Source of the DNA: Distichodus sexfasciatus
Taxonomy: Eukaryota > Chordata > Actinopteri > Characiformes > Distichodontidae
Reading direction: 5' to 3'
Assembly: GCA_032718565.1 (NCBI GenBank)
Contig: JAVGVS010000241.1
Span: 480,001-544,000 of the forward strand
Length of the DNA: 64,000 nucleotides
Below are positions 11,737 to 24,298 of the stretch, one piece after another. The position numbers and the translations under genes are program-made. The stretch's first letter is position 1. The number at the start of each line of letters is the position of its first letter. Below the pieces are notes generated by a model. It worked only from the letters and a program-made list of their open reading frames with translations, did no database searches and was not told the origin of the DNA.

Positions 11737-11823
11737 GTTAACACTTGTTGGTGGCCTAGTGGTTAGGATTACTCAAGGAAGGAGCAAGAGGTTGTAGGTT
11801 CAAATCCAGTTCCGTTCTACCTT
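11737..11823 (+). mobile_element. SINE-B head fragment
   Basis: TTGGTGGCCTAGTGGTTAGG followed by GGTTCAAATCC; truncated at 11823, where a SINE-A follows shortly. Confidence 0.65.
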
Positions 11824-11842
11824 CAGATATGCAAGTGATAAG

Positions 11843-12600
11843 AGCAGTTGGTGACGTTAGGGTGTTCTTCAGGGGTGGGTATTGGCAAGGACCTCACTAT
11901 ACAATACGTATCACGATACATGAGTCACGATATGATTATATCACCATATTTTGTGATAATATACATGTTGCAATATATTATGATATTCTACAATTCACTG
12001 AGAATGTAAAAACAGAGCTGAAATGCAAGTTGCTGTGTACAATCTGGGTGGACTTAATGAATCACATTACATTAATAATTCAGCAAAAACAACATAACTC
12101 AGGACTAAATTTTAACTTTATCGTCTTTGCATTTTAACACACTGAACTAGTGGACACCAAAAACGTTAAGATAAAGAGCATACAATTGAATAATAAGAAA
12201 TTAAAGTGCCCAGTCAGTTATCTGAGGCTGCTTGTGCTCAGAAATATTAATTTTTGGAGCTAGAAATCAATATAATATATCGTGAAAGGAAATATTGCGA
12301 TACATTGATGTATTGAATGTTTTTGCACAACCCTAGTGTTCGCCCCGTGATCAGAAGGTCGCCAGTTTGAATCCCTGACTGGTCAAGGTACCGCTGAAGT
12401 ACTCATGGACAAGCTACCGTTCCCAACCACTGCTCCCACAGTGTTGCCCATGTTAGCTGCCCACTGCTTCTTCACGGATGGGTCAACTGCAGAGGTTACA
12501 TATCGTGGGGGTGCACTGTGTCCTGCGCTGTGGTGTGTTCACAATGACAAATAATTCCTGCCTCAGCTAAGACCAATATGCCCATGTGTACAAAGTCATT
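11843..12600 (+). mobile_element. SINE-A interrupted by another element
   Basis: The head GCAGTTGGTGACGTTAGGGT is at 11844-11863. The continuation starts at GTTCGCCCCGTGATCAGAAG (12338) and runs to the CACAATGACAAATAAT tail. The gap is filled by the element 11871-12335. Confidence 0.8.
11871..12335. mobile_element. AT-rich element inserted in a SINE
   Basis: Begins AGGGGTGGGTATTGGCAA and ends GCACAACCCTA, with repeated ATATCACGATA-like segments inside. The flanks share GTGTTC on both sides, consistent with a target duplication. A partial relative is at 22050-22268. Confidence 0.65.
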
Positions 12601-13921
12601 TGTCAGTTAAACAACATGGGTGCAAGAAGGGGAAATGTTATTGAAATATAAGTCCACTTAAATTACCATGTCTTGCTTAGTCATGTTCCTCGTCCCGATA
12701 AAATGTAATCGTAATCAAAGTTGATGTGAAATAATCGTGACAATGATTTGAAATCATATTGCGCGGCTCTATTGTGACAGGAGCATTGTGTAAACAGATT
12801 TGCGCGTCTGATTCGTTATCTGCTCCTTCTAACGACATTGAAGAAACGTTTCCGTCCCCTTTGTAAATGAGACCCTCTGCCGCCCTCGTTAACGTGCCGA
12901 TCAGAGAGCTCCTAATTCAGCCCTCACACGTCCGCCAGCACAGAAGAGCTCCCGAGCAGGCGGGGAAGTAATTTTTGATCCCACCTTGAGGTGTCGGCAG
13001 GCATTAGACAGGAACGCTAGATCTTTTGTCATAATTTGAGGGAGCTCACGGTACACCATCTGGGTCGACTAATCTCGCTGTAGTCGTGCATATTTTAGCC
13101 TCGTAGAGAGTCTGCTGATAGGTGTGGTTGAATGAGAAACGCTGACGTGTGGGGGTGTGTGTGTATGTCGGTGTGAGTGTGATACAAAAAGAGACAGAAA
13201 GGACAGACAGAGACCCCACTGTGGAACAGAGTGGAGCAGCTGTAACAATACTGCTGACGCTATAGACCCAACATACACACAGACACACACACACACACAG
13301 ACACACGAACACACAATAAAGATTACACCTGCTGCTCCCTTTAACAATCAACCCGAGGAAATGCTGGAATGAGAAAATAATGACTTTGGGGTGTTTGTTA
13401 AAGAACCTCAAAAAGTTTGTGTTTTGTCTGCTTTTCAAATGAGCCTCTAGATGACATCAGAGTGACATCAGAGTCTCTGCTTTTGCCAGTTCAGCAGCAT
13501 TTTAAAGACATGATGTTGTCCCTCAATGTCTGCTGCCAAGATGCTAAAACATTAATGCTCGGAGGCAGGCGGAGAAGCACCAACATGGCAAAGCACTTCA
13601 GCCGACCGCTCCCTATGACAAGCTCTAGCCGATGCGGTCTGTCTGACCACTCGTGCCCCTTTCTTGGCTGAAGCTCAGTAAAAAAATCGGCATGTGCCCG
13701 AACGCCAGGGGCGCCCGCTCCTGCTACCTTCTTCCAAATCCGAAGTGCTGTGCCAGAGACAGGCATGGGGCTATAACACACTCTTCAATGCCAATGGTGG
13801 AACAATGACAGAAATCTGAGATCTAAAACTTAACGGGGAGAGTCTCCGAGCGCCTGAGCAAGACCCTTAACCCCAAGTTACTTCTCAGAGATTGTCTCTG
13901 TAATCAGGAAAGGTAAGTGCA

Positions 13922-14300
13922 TGTGACCACCACATTTGTTCCGCTGAGAGCCCCCTTTTTTAATACAAATCCTATGAGCTTCAGTGTTCAGGGCGCTAAG
14001 TGCCTTCAGCGGAACAAAAGCGACAGCGGAGACGTTTTCTACCGTAGCGCTCAGAGCACTTCAAGTTGAAATCTGTTCAATGTAACTTCTCTCTTGCTAG
14101 CCAATCAAAATCAAGGAAGGGGCGGGACATACACAGTCAAGAACTCACTAACAACAATGGCAGCGTATCTGGAGCAGCTGGATAAGCTAACTAGCTTAAA
14201 TGCTGCCGCTAATGCCGAGATGCGATTTCTCTCCTTCATAAAGATAATCACAGAAACTGCCTTTACACCAGGTTTCTGTTGGTTAAAACTGCAATCCTTT
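13922..14300 (+). mobile_element. GGGCCTGTGTCC-family element, truncated
   Basis: Shares GCTTCAGTGTTCAGGGCGCT, CTTGCTAGCCAATCAAAAT and the TGGAGCAGCTGGA segment with 46407-46895. The distal half is missing. Confidence 0.6.
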
Positions 14301-14448
14301 TCCACTGATTTAAAATACAGAATATGCCAGACTCCATCTCATTTTAAGACAGAAAGCACAGAAAATGGCAGAAAGCACAGCGCAAAATCATTTGCTAGTT
14401 AAACAATGTGGATGCAAAAAGTGAAAATGAACACTGCATCAGCCTTAA

Positions 14449-14690
14449 GTGAGTGATTATTTGTCTTTGTGAACACAGCACAGCACACAATGCACCACAA
14501 CGAAATGTGACCTCTGCATTTAACCCATCCGTGAAGAAGCAGTGGGCAGCTAACAAGCACCCGGGGAGCAGTGCTTGGGGACGGTACCTTGCTCATGAGT
14601 ACCTCAGTAGTAACTTTACCGGCTGGGGATTCGAACCTGTGACCTTCTGATCACGGGGCGAACAGCCTACCGTTACGCCACCAGCTGCCT
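14449..14690 (-). mobile_element. SINE-A, near full length
   Basis: A good reference copy. In sense (minus strand) it has a tRNA-like head with box A TGGCGTAACGGTAGG and box B GGTTCGAATCC, then GAGGTACTCATGAGCAAGG, CTGCTCCCCGGG, the core GCCCACTGCTTCTTCACGG and GGGTTAAATGCAGAGGTCAC, and a tail TTCACAAAGACAAATAATC. The core resembles the shared central domain of fish V-SINEs; that family link is my inference from memory. Confidence 0.85.
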
Positions 14691-15601
14691 TAAACAAACA
14701 CAAACCTCGGTGCTGCATTGGGCTGAGTGTAAGATTCAGCGTTTAGTCCCATAGGAGCAAAAATGTTCAGTGTTTTTGTAAGAGTCACAGCTCTGTTCCG
14801 GCCCATTCCGTGGCTGACATTGTGCCTGGCAATGCTTCATGGGACATGGATCAAAAACGATGGAAACATCAAAGTTCGGTCCGGGCAGCGTTGGCATGAC
14901 GAAGCCACGGTGGTTACTGAGGAAACACAAGAGGGGGCATGCGGGGCTCTGGGGCACTGTTGCCGAGCGACGGCAGCCAGACGGCCTGTTGCATCATGAC
15001 GCCGGGCACGACAGAAAGGGAAGAGAAGATTAAACTCTCCAGAGGGTCATCGCTCAGCTCTAAGAGGGGAATTGAGGTGGCGTTTGTAGCTACCTGATTG
15101 TCCTCTAAAGAAACAAGGAAAAGATGAAATACGTCAGGTTGTTGTCACTTTGTGAGGACATTTTTGAATGTGAGGACTAGTTCTCATAATGAGGAAATTG
15201 ATTTATAGAAAAATTGCAGGTTTTGGGGGTATTTGTGAGGATCTGCTTTACCTTTGAAATATAGGATTTTAAAAATTTGGTGAAGACGTCCATAAAGTTA
15301 AATGATTTAAAGGTATGATGTACATCGTTCTGGATAAGAGTGTCTGCTAAATGCCATACAGGTAAATGTAAAATGCTTTTATAGAAAAGTTGCAGGTGAA
15401 ACTTTATATGAAGAAAGCTAAGGGCCTGTTTACACATATACAGAAATGTTATAAACGCATAATTTTTTATACGTTTGGGCCTTTTGTCACCTCAAACGCT
15501 TATTTTAAAAAATGCAGTGCAAAGTGAAGATTTTTCAAAACAGTATGTTCTGTGGATATGTGTAAACAAGCCCTAAAACGCAGTTTTCTTAAAACAATGA
15601 C

Positions 15602-15900
15602 GTTTAGTTTAGTTCGCTTATTGTGTGTGCCTTCGAGGGCTTGTGTCCAACAAATTTTTGACTGTGCATATCCTTCCTCTTCCTCAAATTTGATTGGCTA
15701 GCAGGAGAAAAGTGACATTGACGAGCCCAGCGTTGTTCTGATAGTTGCACGGATTTCAACTTGAAGTGCTCTGAGCGCTGCAGTTACAAACTGTCTGCAC
15801 CAACATCTTTTTATGCTGAAGGCGCATTGTGCTCTGAACACTGAAGCTTATTGGAATGGTATTATGAATAGGTGCTGCCAGTGCAAAACCGTGTTTGGTG
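15602..15900 (-). mobile_element. GGGCCTGTGTCC-family element, inverted
   Basis: Contains GGCTTGTGTCCAACAAA, ATTTGATTGGCTAGCAGG, ATTTCAACTTGAAGTGCTCT and GCTGCCAGTGCAAAA, i.e. the family consensus read backwards. Confidence 0.55.
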
Positions 15901-18093
15901 GACAATACCTTAAATTCCTTACATACCACGAGTGACTATGGTAACTATGAAGAAGGCTACTGTATCGTGACCTACACTAGGCATGTTGAGTTTGGGGTCA
16001 TTTTGTGTTCTAGTATGTAACCGAATGTCATACAAATGGCATAAAAACTAAACGTAAAAAATGTGTTTATAAAATATCTGCACAGGTGTAAACAGACCGC
16101 AAAGCACATCAAAAAGATTTGTTTTTGGTTACTGAGGTCGACGTTAGGGTTGGGTGTAGCTGTAGTACTATTTCCATCTAGTCGTTATGAGAGTCCGTGG
16201 AAAGACCTCACTAAGGTAGCAAGAAGAGAGTGTGTGTGTGTGTGTGTGTGAGACTGGGTGTGTGAAATCTCTCACAATTACAACCTCAACCTTGTTTCTG
16301 AAATGTCAGAAAACTGTTGCAGGTGTTCCCCGTGACTAATTCCGTTCAACAGTTCAGGGGATGACTCGACATTTGCAGTAATTGGATTGTTTGCCATGGG
16401 AACAAACTCGTGGGCTTGTCACGCTGTAGGTCGGAGTCCACCTTTTCTATTTGCCAATCAGTTTGTGACACGTTCTGCTGCTATTAAACTGTCCTTCAGG
16501 TGGGCTGGAGCACTTAAGTTGCAGACAACTGGAGTTATAGGTTCTTGAAGATGTTTCATCTCTTATCTAAAAACAAACTTCAATTAAGACACCATTGGTA
16601 AACCGTCAGAATCTTTGTAAAAACTGTGTAAGTAGGTTTTAGGAACAAATTTCTTCTTAAGAACTGTTGGTGAATGTGGCCCAATGTTCAGTTTTTGAAG
16701 GGCAGGGATGAGATGTGTCCTGTCGACCTCTGTGTTAGTATGACTCCCTGCCATTGCCTCCCTTTGCTCGTCCAGCTGGGGAAGGGGGAGGAGGCTCCGC
16801 AGGTCCCCGTGGGCCCCTGCTAGGCCCAGTGAGGCGCACCGATCTGGGGAAAGAGGGGGCAAGCGGGGTGAAGCGACCCCCTCCTGAGACTGTCCCCATT
16901 GACCTGCACTCATCTGGCACAGGGGAGCATTTACTCCTTCATCAGGACTGCAGCTGGGGGCAGCACAGAAGAACACCACAGCAGGGTGTGTGTGTGTGCC
17001 AGAAGGAGGTGGACATGAGTGACAGCTCGGCACGCTACTGAAAGCCCTGACAGCCCTTCATAAGTCAGCCAAGCGGAGTAGACAATGGAGCCGTTGTCTT
17101 GGTGGGGAATATGTGAGATGGTCTTACGCAACCGCATCGACCAACTGGACCCTGATTTGAGCTCTGATCTGCAGAAACATTCATTAAACATTATAACAGA
17201 GTGACTCATCCATCATGTTATCCATCATGCGTTATCCGTTATGTTTTTAAACGTTTTACTTGTTTCTGCAGATGCTCAATTTGGTCATAGAGAGGATCTT
17301 ATGGCTCTAGATTCAGACAACACCAATATATTCAAGTGGAAACAAGAGCCTGAAATATCAGATTTAGAACCAGATTAGAACCAAGACTTGATTTTAGAGA
17401 TGCTGATACCTTTAAATGAGGAACTGCATTCAAAAATCATAATTTCCTGCCCTGGATATCCCAACTGATCTGGGATCACCTGTAACTCACCAAGTACGAT
17501 AGACATCTTAATGAACCATAAGTGATTATCTAATTGGTGGCTGGAGGCTTAAACCTGACAATTGCAGACTATGGTCATTATGCGCAACATTAGTTCTGAC
17601 TTCTCCTCTGGTGTGACGTCACTATTCGGAATAGTAACTGTGCAGACAGCGGGAAACCTCTCTGTCTGTGGCTACTTTTTACACAAATACTGCACTTTTA
17701 ACAAGTGGCGTTTTAGAGTAGATGTCTGCAGGAGCTCCCCCACATCTCTGCACCACTGTCATTCAGCAGACGTGTACCGAAGTAAAAGGTGGCCCATTGA
17801 TCATTCATTCAGGCCCATTAAAATAACACTACAGTAACAGCGTTTGAAAGATTTTTTCCACACTCCCTGCTCTGGGATTACCGAAAAATCCTCCAAACGC
17901 TGATACTGGAGTGTTATGTAGGGACACTCTCAGCAGCCCGCATCATTTTACATTTGTTGCACAATGTTAAAATGCACTTCGTATTTTATGAAAGAAGATA
18001 TTTAATTTTACAATATTTCAGCAGTCAGTTATAGGTCTGTATTCTGTTCAGAAGGCAGGGCCAAGTAAAACATTTTATTTAGATTTTTATTTT

Positions 18094-18252
18094 ATTTATA
18101 GGGAACTGGAGCACCCAGAGAAAACCCACATGAACACGGGGAGAGCATGCGAACTCCACACGGAAAAGCCCTACGGTCGACCTGGGGATCAAGCTCAGGA
18201 CCTTCTTGCTGTGAGGCAGCAGCACTAACCACTGCGCCACCGTGTTGTCCTA
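18094..18252 (-). mobile_element. SINE-C fragment
   Basis: Contains GAACACGGGGAGAGCATGCG, CCTTCTTGCTGTGAGGCAGC and ACCACTGCGCCACCGTG, a widespread fish dispersed repeat. The tRNA-like end lies at the high-coordinate side. A short relative is at 48167-48242. Confidence 0.6.
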
Positions 18253-18584
18253 AAATAAATGATAAATAATATTATTTATTACTTATTTAAAATATCAGAA
18301 AAAACTGGGCCTTCACTCTTGCAACAGCTACATTCAGATGCTCTTAATATCGACTACATTCAGCTGAAAACTCAATTTCTTGCTTTCACTTTTCAAACAT
18401 TTCTAATTCTTCATCTTAGAACCTATTTGAACATCCCAGTTCTGAAGCCTGTTTCAGATCAGAGGCAGCAAAAGTGTCTGCGTTCAGTCCTGCATGGTGA
18501 AGGATCAAAGTGAACGTTATTGAAATATCGGGGGCTGACACAGATATTTGCAGGTCTGCCCTGATGGAAGAAGAGTTTGATGTG

Positions 18585-18609
18585 GAGAGAGAGAGAGAGA
18601 GAGAGAGAG
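18585..18609 (+). repeat. (GA)n next to exon 12 donor
   Basis: About 12 GA units, read as CU in the erbb4 transcript, beginning about 30 nt after the exon 12 donor. Confidence 0.9.
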
Positions 18610-18641
18610 TGAAAGTAGTACGTGGAGAAGTTGGCACTCAC

Positions 18642-18841
18642 TGCACTCTTTGGGCTCGCGGTTGTTGCGGATCAGGGCTTTTTGGGTGGGGGTGCGGAAC
18701 AGACTGGTCCAGTTGACGGTGTTGTAGTAGCACAGCTGGCTGTTGTTGGAGATGTAGACGTTACCGGCGCTGATCTCATGCAGCGAGCGCAGCTGCAACG
18801 ACGAGATCCACTGCTGCTTCAAAACCAGTAGAGAGATACCG
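18642..18841 (-). CDS. erbb4: erbb4 exon 12 (domain III)
   Basis: 200 nt as in human, phase 2 in and 1 out. EISAGNVYISNNSQLCYY and NWTSLF mark the C-terminal part of domain III; NWT is a sequon. Acceptor is ctctccag and donor is gtgagt. A (CT)n run in the transcript follows about 30 nt later (plus-strand GA at 18585-18609). Intact. Confidence 0.97.
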
Positions 18842-21285
18842 CTGGAGAGGGGGAGGGAGGGAGGGACAGAGAGAAGAGTAAAGCGAATGACAGTCAGACA
18901 GGAAAGAGATAGAAATACAGTGTGTGTATGAGAGAGAGGCAAACATCCCAAAAAAGTGATCAAAAAGAATGTCTTAAGCCATTTCCTCGTACACAGAACA
19001 CCCAGTCTCCATGTGATTAGAAGTTATGAGATCTCACTCTCTCTCTTTCATGTGGACAAATCCGATGTCATCTACACATCTTTCTCTTTCTCCCTCTCTA
19101 CACATAAAGACTCCTTATCTATCCATTCTTCTATTCCTCTCTCCACGATTCCCTATATTTCATGATCTGTTCCAGATTCTTTCATTTTATGACCTTCCTC
19201 ATTGTGTGTGAGTGTGGTAGTGGATGTCTGTGTGCCCTGCAGTGTCAGGCCTATGACACCCTTCATGTTTCTTTGCTGCACTGTGTGACAGGCGGTAATT
19301 GGTACAATGGTGGAGCTCTCAGGGACTGACCCTGCACTCGTTTAAGCAGACTGGCAGATATATACTGATCTGTTCTTCCTCTCTCTCTCCCCCTCCACCA
19401 ACCTCATCTCTTTCTCTCTCTGTGCTCCATATTTTCACATCTCATCTTTCTTCGAGAAAAAGAGGCTTACAGGATCCAGTGTTACTAAGTGGGAAATCGG
19501 TTACAATGATCCCCAAAATGCCACAGAAAAGAAGTTCTATTCTTGTGGGGATTCAACCCCGGTTTCGGTCCGTCTTTGTCGAGTTTGTGCTGTGTTCGCT
19601 TGTTACTTCTCCGCATTCGTGTGATGATGGTGTATAACTGACTGGCTGTTTTGTTGCAGATAATTAGAATGGGTGTGGAGTTCCAGCCATAGAGCCAGAG
19701 ATGGAGTGCAAAACAACTCAACACCTGAGACCAGAGAGCATGACACAAAACACAGCAGAACAGAGAACACAGTCAGGGAGAGAGGGATGGGGGGAAGTAG
19801 AGAGGAAGAATGAGAGAGGGGGGATTTGAGTCGGGGAGGGAGTGTATAAGATGGAGAGATTGGGGTGGAGGGACAGAGAGGGGGAAAGAAGGAGAGATGA
19901 GGTTGAGTGGGAGAAGGAAGGGATGGAGAGAGAAGAGAGAGTGAGGGGAATGAAGGGAAAGGGAGAGATGGAGGAAGAGTGGGTGAATGGAGGGATGGAA
20001 TGAGGAGAAACAGTGAGGAATGAGGGGAAAGTAAGGGAAGGAAGAGAGAGATGGAAGAAGAGTGATGGGAAAGGAGGGATGGAGAGAGAGCATAAAGAGT
20101 GATGGGAATGGAGGGGAAAAAAGGGAGAGATGGGGTAGAGTGGGGAAATGGAGGGATGGAGAATGAAGAAGAGAGGGGAGTGAAGGGAGAGTGAGGCAAA
20201 GAAAGGAAGAGATGAGCTAGAGTGGGGGAAGGAGGGATGAGAAAGGACAAAGAGAGGGGAATGAGGGGACAGTAAGGAAAGAAAGGGAGAGATGGAGGTA
20301 GAGTAGGGTAAAAAGAGGGATGAAGAGAGGAGAAAGAGTGATGGGAATAAGGGGAAAGTGAGGGGAAGAAAGGGAGAGATGGAGGTAGAGTGGGTAAATG
20401 GAGGGATGGAGAGTGGAAAGAAAGAGAGGGGAATGTAGGGAAAGTTAGGCGAAGAAAGGAAGAGATGAAGGTAGAGTCGGGAATAGGAGGGATAAAGAGA
20501 GGAGAAAGTGATGGGAATAAAGGGGGAAATTAGAGGAAGAAAGGGGGAAGTGGAGGTGTAGTGGGGGAAGGAGGGATGGACAGAGAGTAGAAAGAAAGGG
20601 GAATGAGGGGGAAGTTAGGGGATAAAAGGGGGAAGTGGAGATAGAGTGGGGTAAAAAGAGGGACGGAGAGAGAAGGGATGGAGGAAGTAAAGGGAGAGAA
20701 GGGGGGGAGGAGAAATGGAAAGGGTGGAGAAAGAGAGGGAAGAGTAAGTAGTCAGGGGAATGAAGAAAGAAAGGGAGGGAGGAGGAGTATGATAGTATGA
20801 GAGAGAGGGATGGGGAGGAGGGACGGTGCGGGGAAAGAAGGGAGAAAGGGAGGGAGGGAGGACTTGCGATGGGGAGAAAAAAGTTTGGCACGGGAGAGAT
20901 AGGGTGAGTGGAAGAAGAGGAGAAAGAGAGAGGGAGGAAAAGATGGGGCAAGGGCAAGACAGAGAGAGGGGAGAAAATGGGGAGGATTGGGAGGAAAGTC
21001 TTGAGCTGTTGAGGGAGAGCATGAAAGGGAGGGAGAAAGTGGGAGAAAGGAAGGGAAAGAGGGAGGGAGAGGGAAAGGAGGTAGTGTAAGAGAGAGAGGG
21101 AGAGAGAGAGAGAGAGAGAGAGGGAGGAGGGAGAAAGAGGGGGAGGAAGGGGTGGAGGAAAGTCAAAGAGAGAGGGAGGGAAACAAAGAGTGGAACAGAC
21201 ATAGGATAGAGGGGAAAGACGGAGTGTGATGAAGGGAAGCAGAGGAAGAGAGGAAGATGAGAAAAGAGAGGAGACAGAGACCTAC
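18842..21285 (-). other. erbb4 intron 11
   Basis: A 2.4 kb intron, about 60 percent of which is polypurine on the plus strand (19771-21283). 18850-19770 is mixed sequence with CT-rich patches at 19035-19140 and 19375-19420; no gene is seen in it. Confidence 0.85.
19771..21283 (+). repeat. polypurine block, 1.5 kb, abutting exon 11
   Basis: Purine-rich units of the GGGAATGAGGGGAAAG and GAGAGATGGAGG type recur irregularly with a period near 60 bp. In the transcript it forms a pyrimidine block that begins within a few bases of the exon 11 donor. Confidence 0.95.
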
Positions 21286-21376
21286 CTATAGAGGGATCGT
21301 CCTCCGATGGTCGACAGGCTGGAGAACACACTCAGATCCGTCATGTTTTCTGGCCACGACTGAATGTTCAAGAAAC
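21286..21376 (-). CDS. erbb4: erbb4 exon 11 (domain III)
   Basis: 91 nt as in human, phase 1 in and 2 out. FLNIQSWPENMTDLSVF and TIGGRSLY are conserved; NMT is a sequon. Acceptor is ctctccag and donor is gtaggt. The transcript becomes almost pure pyrimidine immediately after the donor and stays so for about 1.5 kb. Confidence 0.96.
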
Positions 21377-21464
21377 CTGGAGAGACAAGATATAGGATGT
21401 TTATTTATTCATAGTCACACACAGATTAAAGATGCTTTATAGAAATAAAATAAAAAACAACACA

Positions 21465-21588
21465 ACATTCATTATCCGAACCGCTTAACCCCAACTCAGG
21501 TTGCAGGGGGTACCGGAGCCTATCCCAGGAACTACGGACGCAAGGTGGGGACCAACCCTGGGCAGGCGCCAACACGCCGCAGCAAGAC
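21465..21588 (+). repeat. SINE-C-like body fragment
   Basis: CATTATCCGAACCGCTTAAC followed by GGAGCCTATCCCAGGAACTA and CCCTGGGCAGGCGCCAACAC. A parallel copy is at 59411-59550. Confidence 0.55.
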
Positions 21589-21716
21589 AGCTTACAATGC
21601 AATACAAAGTAGCTTAAATTTGAATCCACTTTGTTGGTATACAGTCAGAAAATTACAAAAATTACATTTATATTTAAATGCTTAGGATTACAGATTTAAG
21701 AAATCACTCTAAACTA

Positions 21717-21890
21717 GGGACACAATGATACTGGAACTGTATCGGAATCAATACAAAAATTGCTTCTTTAAAAAGTCCTCGGCTTTGGATTGACGCATAG
21801 ATTTGCCCAATATTTTCAGCCGATATTTGATGACACATTTGTACGCCAGAAAGGTAGCACTTGTGCCAGGCAAGCCCAAAGTCTGATCAT
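21717..21890. mobile_element. fragment related to 27244-28077
   Basis: Shares CAGCCGATATTTGATGACAC and GGTAGCACTTGTGCCAGGCA with the larger element. No second end is seen. Confidence 0.5.
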
Positions 21891-22049
21891 ACAAGAATAA
21901 ACAGTAATATATAAAAATATTACAAGAAATACAGAATATATAATATAGCAGAATCAAGTACATCCTGCAAAATGTTGACATATTCAATACAATTTCCCTT
22001 GAGATTGGATTACATGTTTTCTGTCATGTCCATGCATGACATGCATGAT

Positions 22050-22268
22050 GCACCAATATATCGCAAAATTGCCTTTCACAATATACTATATTGATTTCTA
22101 GCTCCAAAAATCGATATTTCCGAGGGGGATAATCATGCACCACAAGCAGCCTCAGTGGTGCAGAACTGTAGAATATCGCAATATATCGCAATTTGTATAG
22201 TATCGCAATATATCGTGATATAATGTAGCATATCATATCGTGAGGTCCTTGCCAATACTCGCCACTAG
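22050..22268. mobile_element. relative of the element at 11871-12335, inverted
   Basis: Carries ATATTGATTTCTAGCTCCAA and CGTGAGGTCCTTGCCAATAC, which are reverse complements of segments at 12240-12280 and 11879-11900. Confidence 0.6.
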
Positions 22269-22830
22269 CTGCCTCTGTCCAGCCTCCAGAAATTCCAGTC
22301 ACCAGAATTCTATCCTGGCTTTTCCTTTTGCGGTTTGTTTCTGTCACGGTAAGTTCAGTTTGCACCTCATTATTATTATTTACAACTGTTTACACCATCA
22401 CTGACTGGTTGGTTGTTTAATTCACCTGTATTTGCATCACGTTCCTCAGTTTCAGTTCACAGTATGCTCGTTTAATTTACCTGTTGCACAAGTTATTTTA
22501 GCTGGCCTGACCCAGAGCTCTTTATCCGGTCAGCATCATTCTTACATGTTTGTTGTCTGTTGTCAGAGCGTTCAGCGTTAACCACCACAACCAGCCAGGC
22601 TTGTGCAGCTTCCCTAACGGACACACCCTTCCGTCTGGCTAGACTTTCAGTTTAGGATGAGCCTGAGTTTGTGTCTCAGTGTGTTAATAAATTTCCGGTA
22701 ACTCCTGCATCTACCATGTCTGTCACAAGGGATTACCAGAGCGACGTGATAGGAAATGGCATTGCATAAAAGGGACACTGACTCTAGTCTTTGTGTTAGT
22801 TGTTGCTAATGCTGCTAACACCAGCTGTTG

Positions 22831-23058
22831 GGGCATTTGGTAGCATAACGGTTAGAGTTTGCTCTGTGATCAGAAGGTTGCCGGTTCGAATCCCGGACTG
22901 GTAAACGTACCACTGATGAGCAAGGTACCCTTCCCAAGCACTGCTCCCTGGGGGCTGCCCATGTCAGCTGCCCACTGCTCCTTCATAAATGGGTCAAATG
23001 CAGGGGTCACATTTGGTTGTGGTGCTGTGCTGTGTTCACAACTTTCAATTTCTGTGAA
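22831..23058 (+). mobile_element. SINE-A, near full length
   Basis: Head TTTGGTAGCATAACGGTTAG with intact box B GGTTCGAATCCCGG; the tail ends at TGTGTTCACAACTTTCAATT. Confidence 0.85.
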
Positions 23059-24013
23059 CATACCCAGTCTGTTCTATGAGTTTTACAAGTTATACATCAT
23101 CACTTCAGCATTAAAGAACGCTGAATGCTTTAAGAATGCATACATAAAAAGTCCCAACAACAGCAGATGCACACAACTAAAAGAAATTTTTACTGAGCAA
23201 ATAATTAGAACATTTACTGCAGCAGCCGGTAATAAAGCATGAATGTTTAATCCAAAGTGGATAAGATGGAGTAACTGCTGTCTCTTTAAAGGTCTTTTTA
23301 AAGCCCCTTCTCTAAGCCATTCCCACTATAGAGCCCTACGAGTGATAAATCAATTTTTAAATATATTTGGTCGTCATTATTACCCCCCCGCCCCTTTTTC
23401 GGCTCCAATTTTTTAAGTTGGATGGTTGAATGAAGAGCTAATGGAAAGGCAGTGGATCATTGCGAAATTTAAATAATGGATTTAAACGTTGAATATTTAA
23501 CGACCGGCGGAATGGGGCTATGCATAAGAGCAAAGTGAGGACAAACAGGATGGAGAGGTGAGGCAAAATGGAGATGGAATAGAGGAGGTGAAAAGAAGTG
23601 AGTATGAACCAAAAAATAGAGAGGAGAGATGAACGAGATGCATATAGAGTGAACACAAGGGAGTATAAGGACAAGGAGAGGCATAAATTAGACAAATTAT
23701 GCTGACATTGAAAAGGCTGGATGGTGCACATTTTCAAGGATGAACTCTGTTGCGTAGCCGCTATTTAATTGCCTTTAAACAAACTCATTACATCGGAGAG
23801 GACACGGCTGGAGGTGGAGTCGTGTGCTAATAAAGGCTAACAGAAATCTGTGTGCTGCTGGAGATCTGAGGTGTGCTTCTGACTCCTAAACTCAGCTCAG
23901 CTCTCCAGACGATGGACACAGACACGGGGACGCCATGCTGGTGCAAGTTTGTCAACAAAAACTTTTATGTTTTTGCTCAATGCTACGTTCACTTGAGTGG
24001 TGAGGCAACGTAG

Positions 24014-24127
24014 TGCCTGGAGAGCAGTGCTTGGGGACAGTACCTTGCTCAAGAGTAGCTCAGTGGTAACTTAACTGGCCTGGGATTTGAACCGGCAACT
24101 TTCTATTCAACCGTTATGCCACCAACA
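24014..24127 (-). mobile_element. SINE-A head, inverted
   Basis: Only the half with GTACCTTGCTCAAGAGTAGC to ACCGTTATGCCACCAAC remains; it is directly followed by a SINE-B. Confidence 0.7.
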
Positions 24128-24298
24128 GTGTTCTCATCCAGAGTGACTTCCATTTTCCTAATTTCAGTTTCCCTGAGAGTAGCTTGAGGTTAAGGGTCTT
24201 GCTCAGGGACCCAAAGTTGGTAGTGCTGAAGGTAGGATTCAAACCCACAACATCTTGGTCCAAGGGCAAGTGTCCGAACCACTAGACCACCACTTCCC
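24128..24298 (-). mobile_element. SINE-B, inverted, full length
   Basis: AAGGGTCTTGCTCAGGGACC and GGATTCAAACCC (box B complement), ending ACCACTAGACCACCAC. It is the mirror of 8297-8468. Confidence 0.7.

Larger units (their letters stand above)
11596..18641 (-). other. erbb4 intron 12
   Basis: Holds SINEs at 11737-11823, 11843-12600, 14449-14690 and 18094-18252. An inverted-repeat element lies inside the second, and members of the GGGCCTGTGTCC element family lie at 13922-14300 and 15602-15900. GT repeats lie at 13145-13175 and 16230-16250. 12780-13040 and 14740-15060 look like non-repetitive DNA. 16260-18000 is unremarkable apart from a GT run near 16985. Confidence 0.85.

Noticed and set aside
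22831..22905. tRNA-like head with good A and B boxes, considered as a tRNA gene
   Set aside because: It continues into a SINE body that recurs some 25 times; no complete cloverleaf with an acceptor stem was seen.
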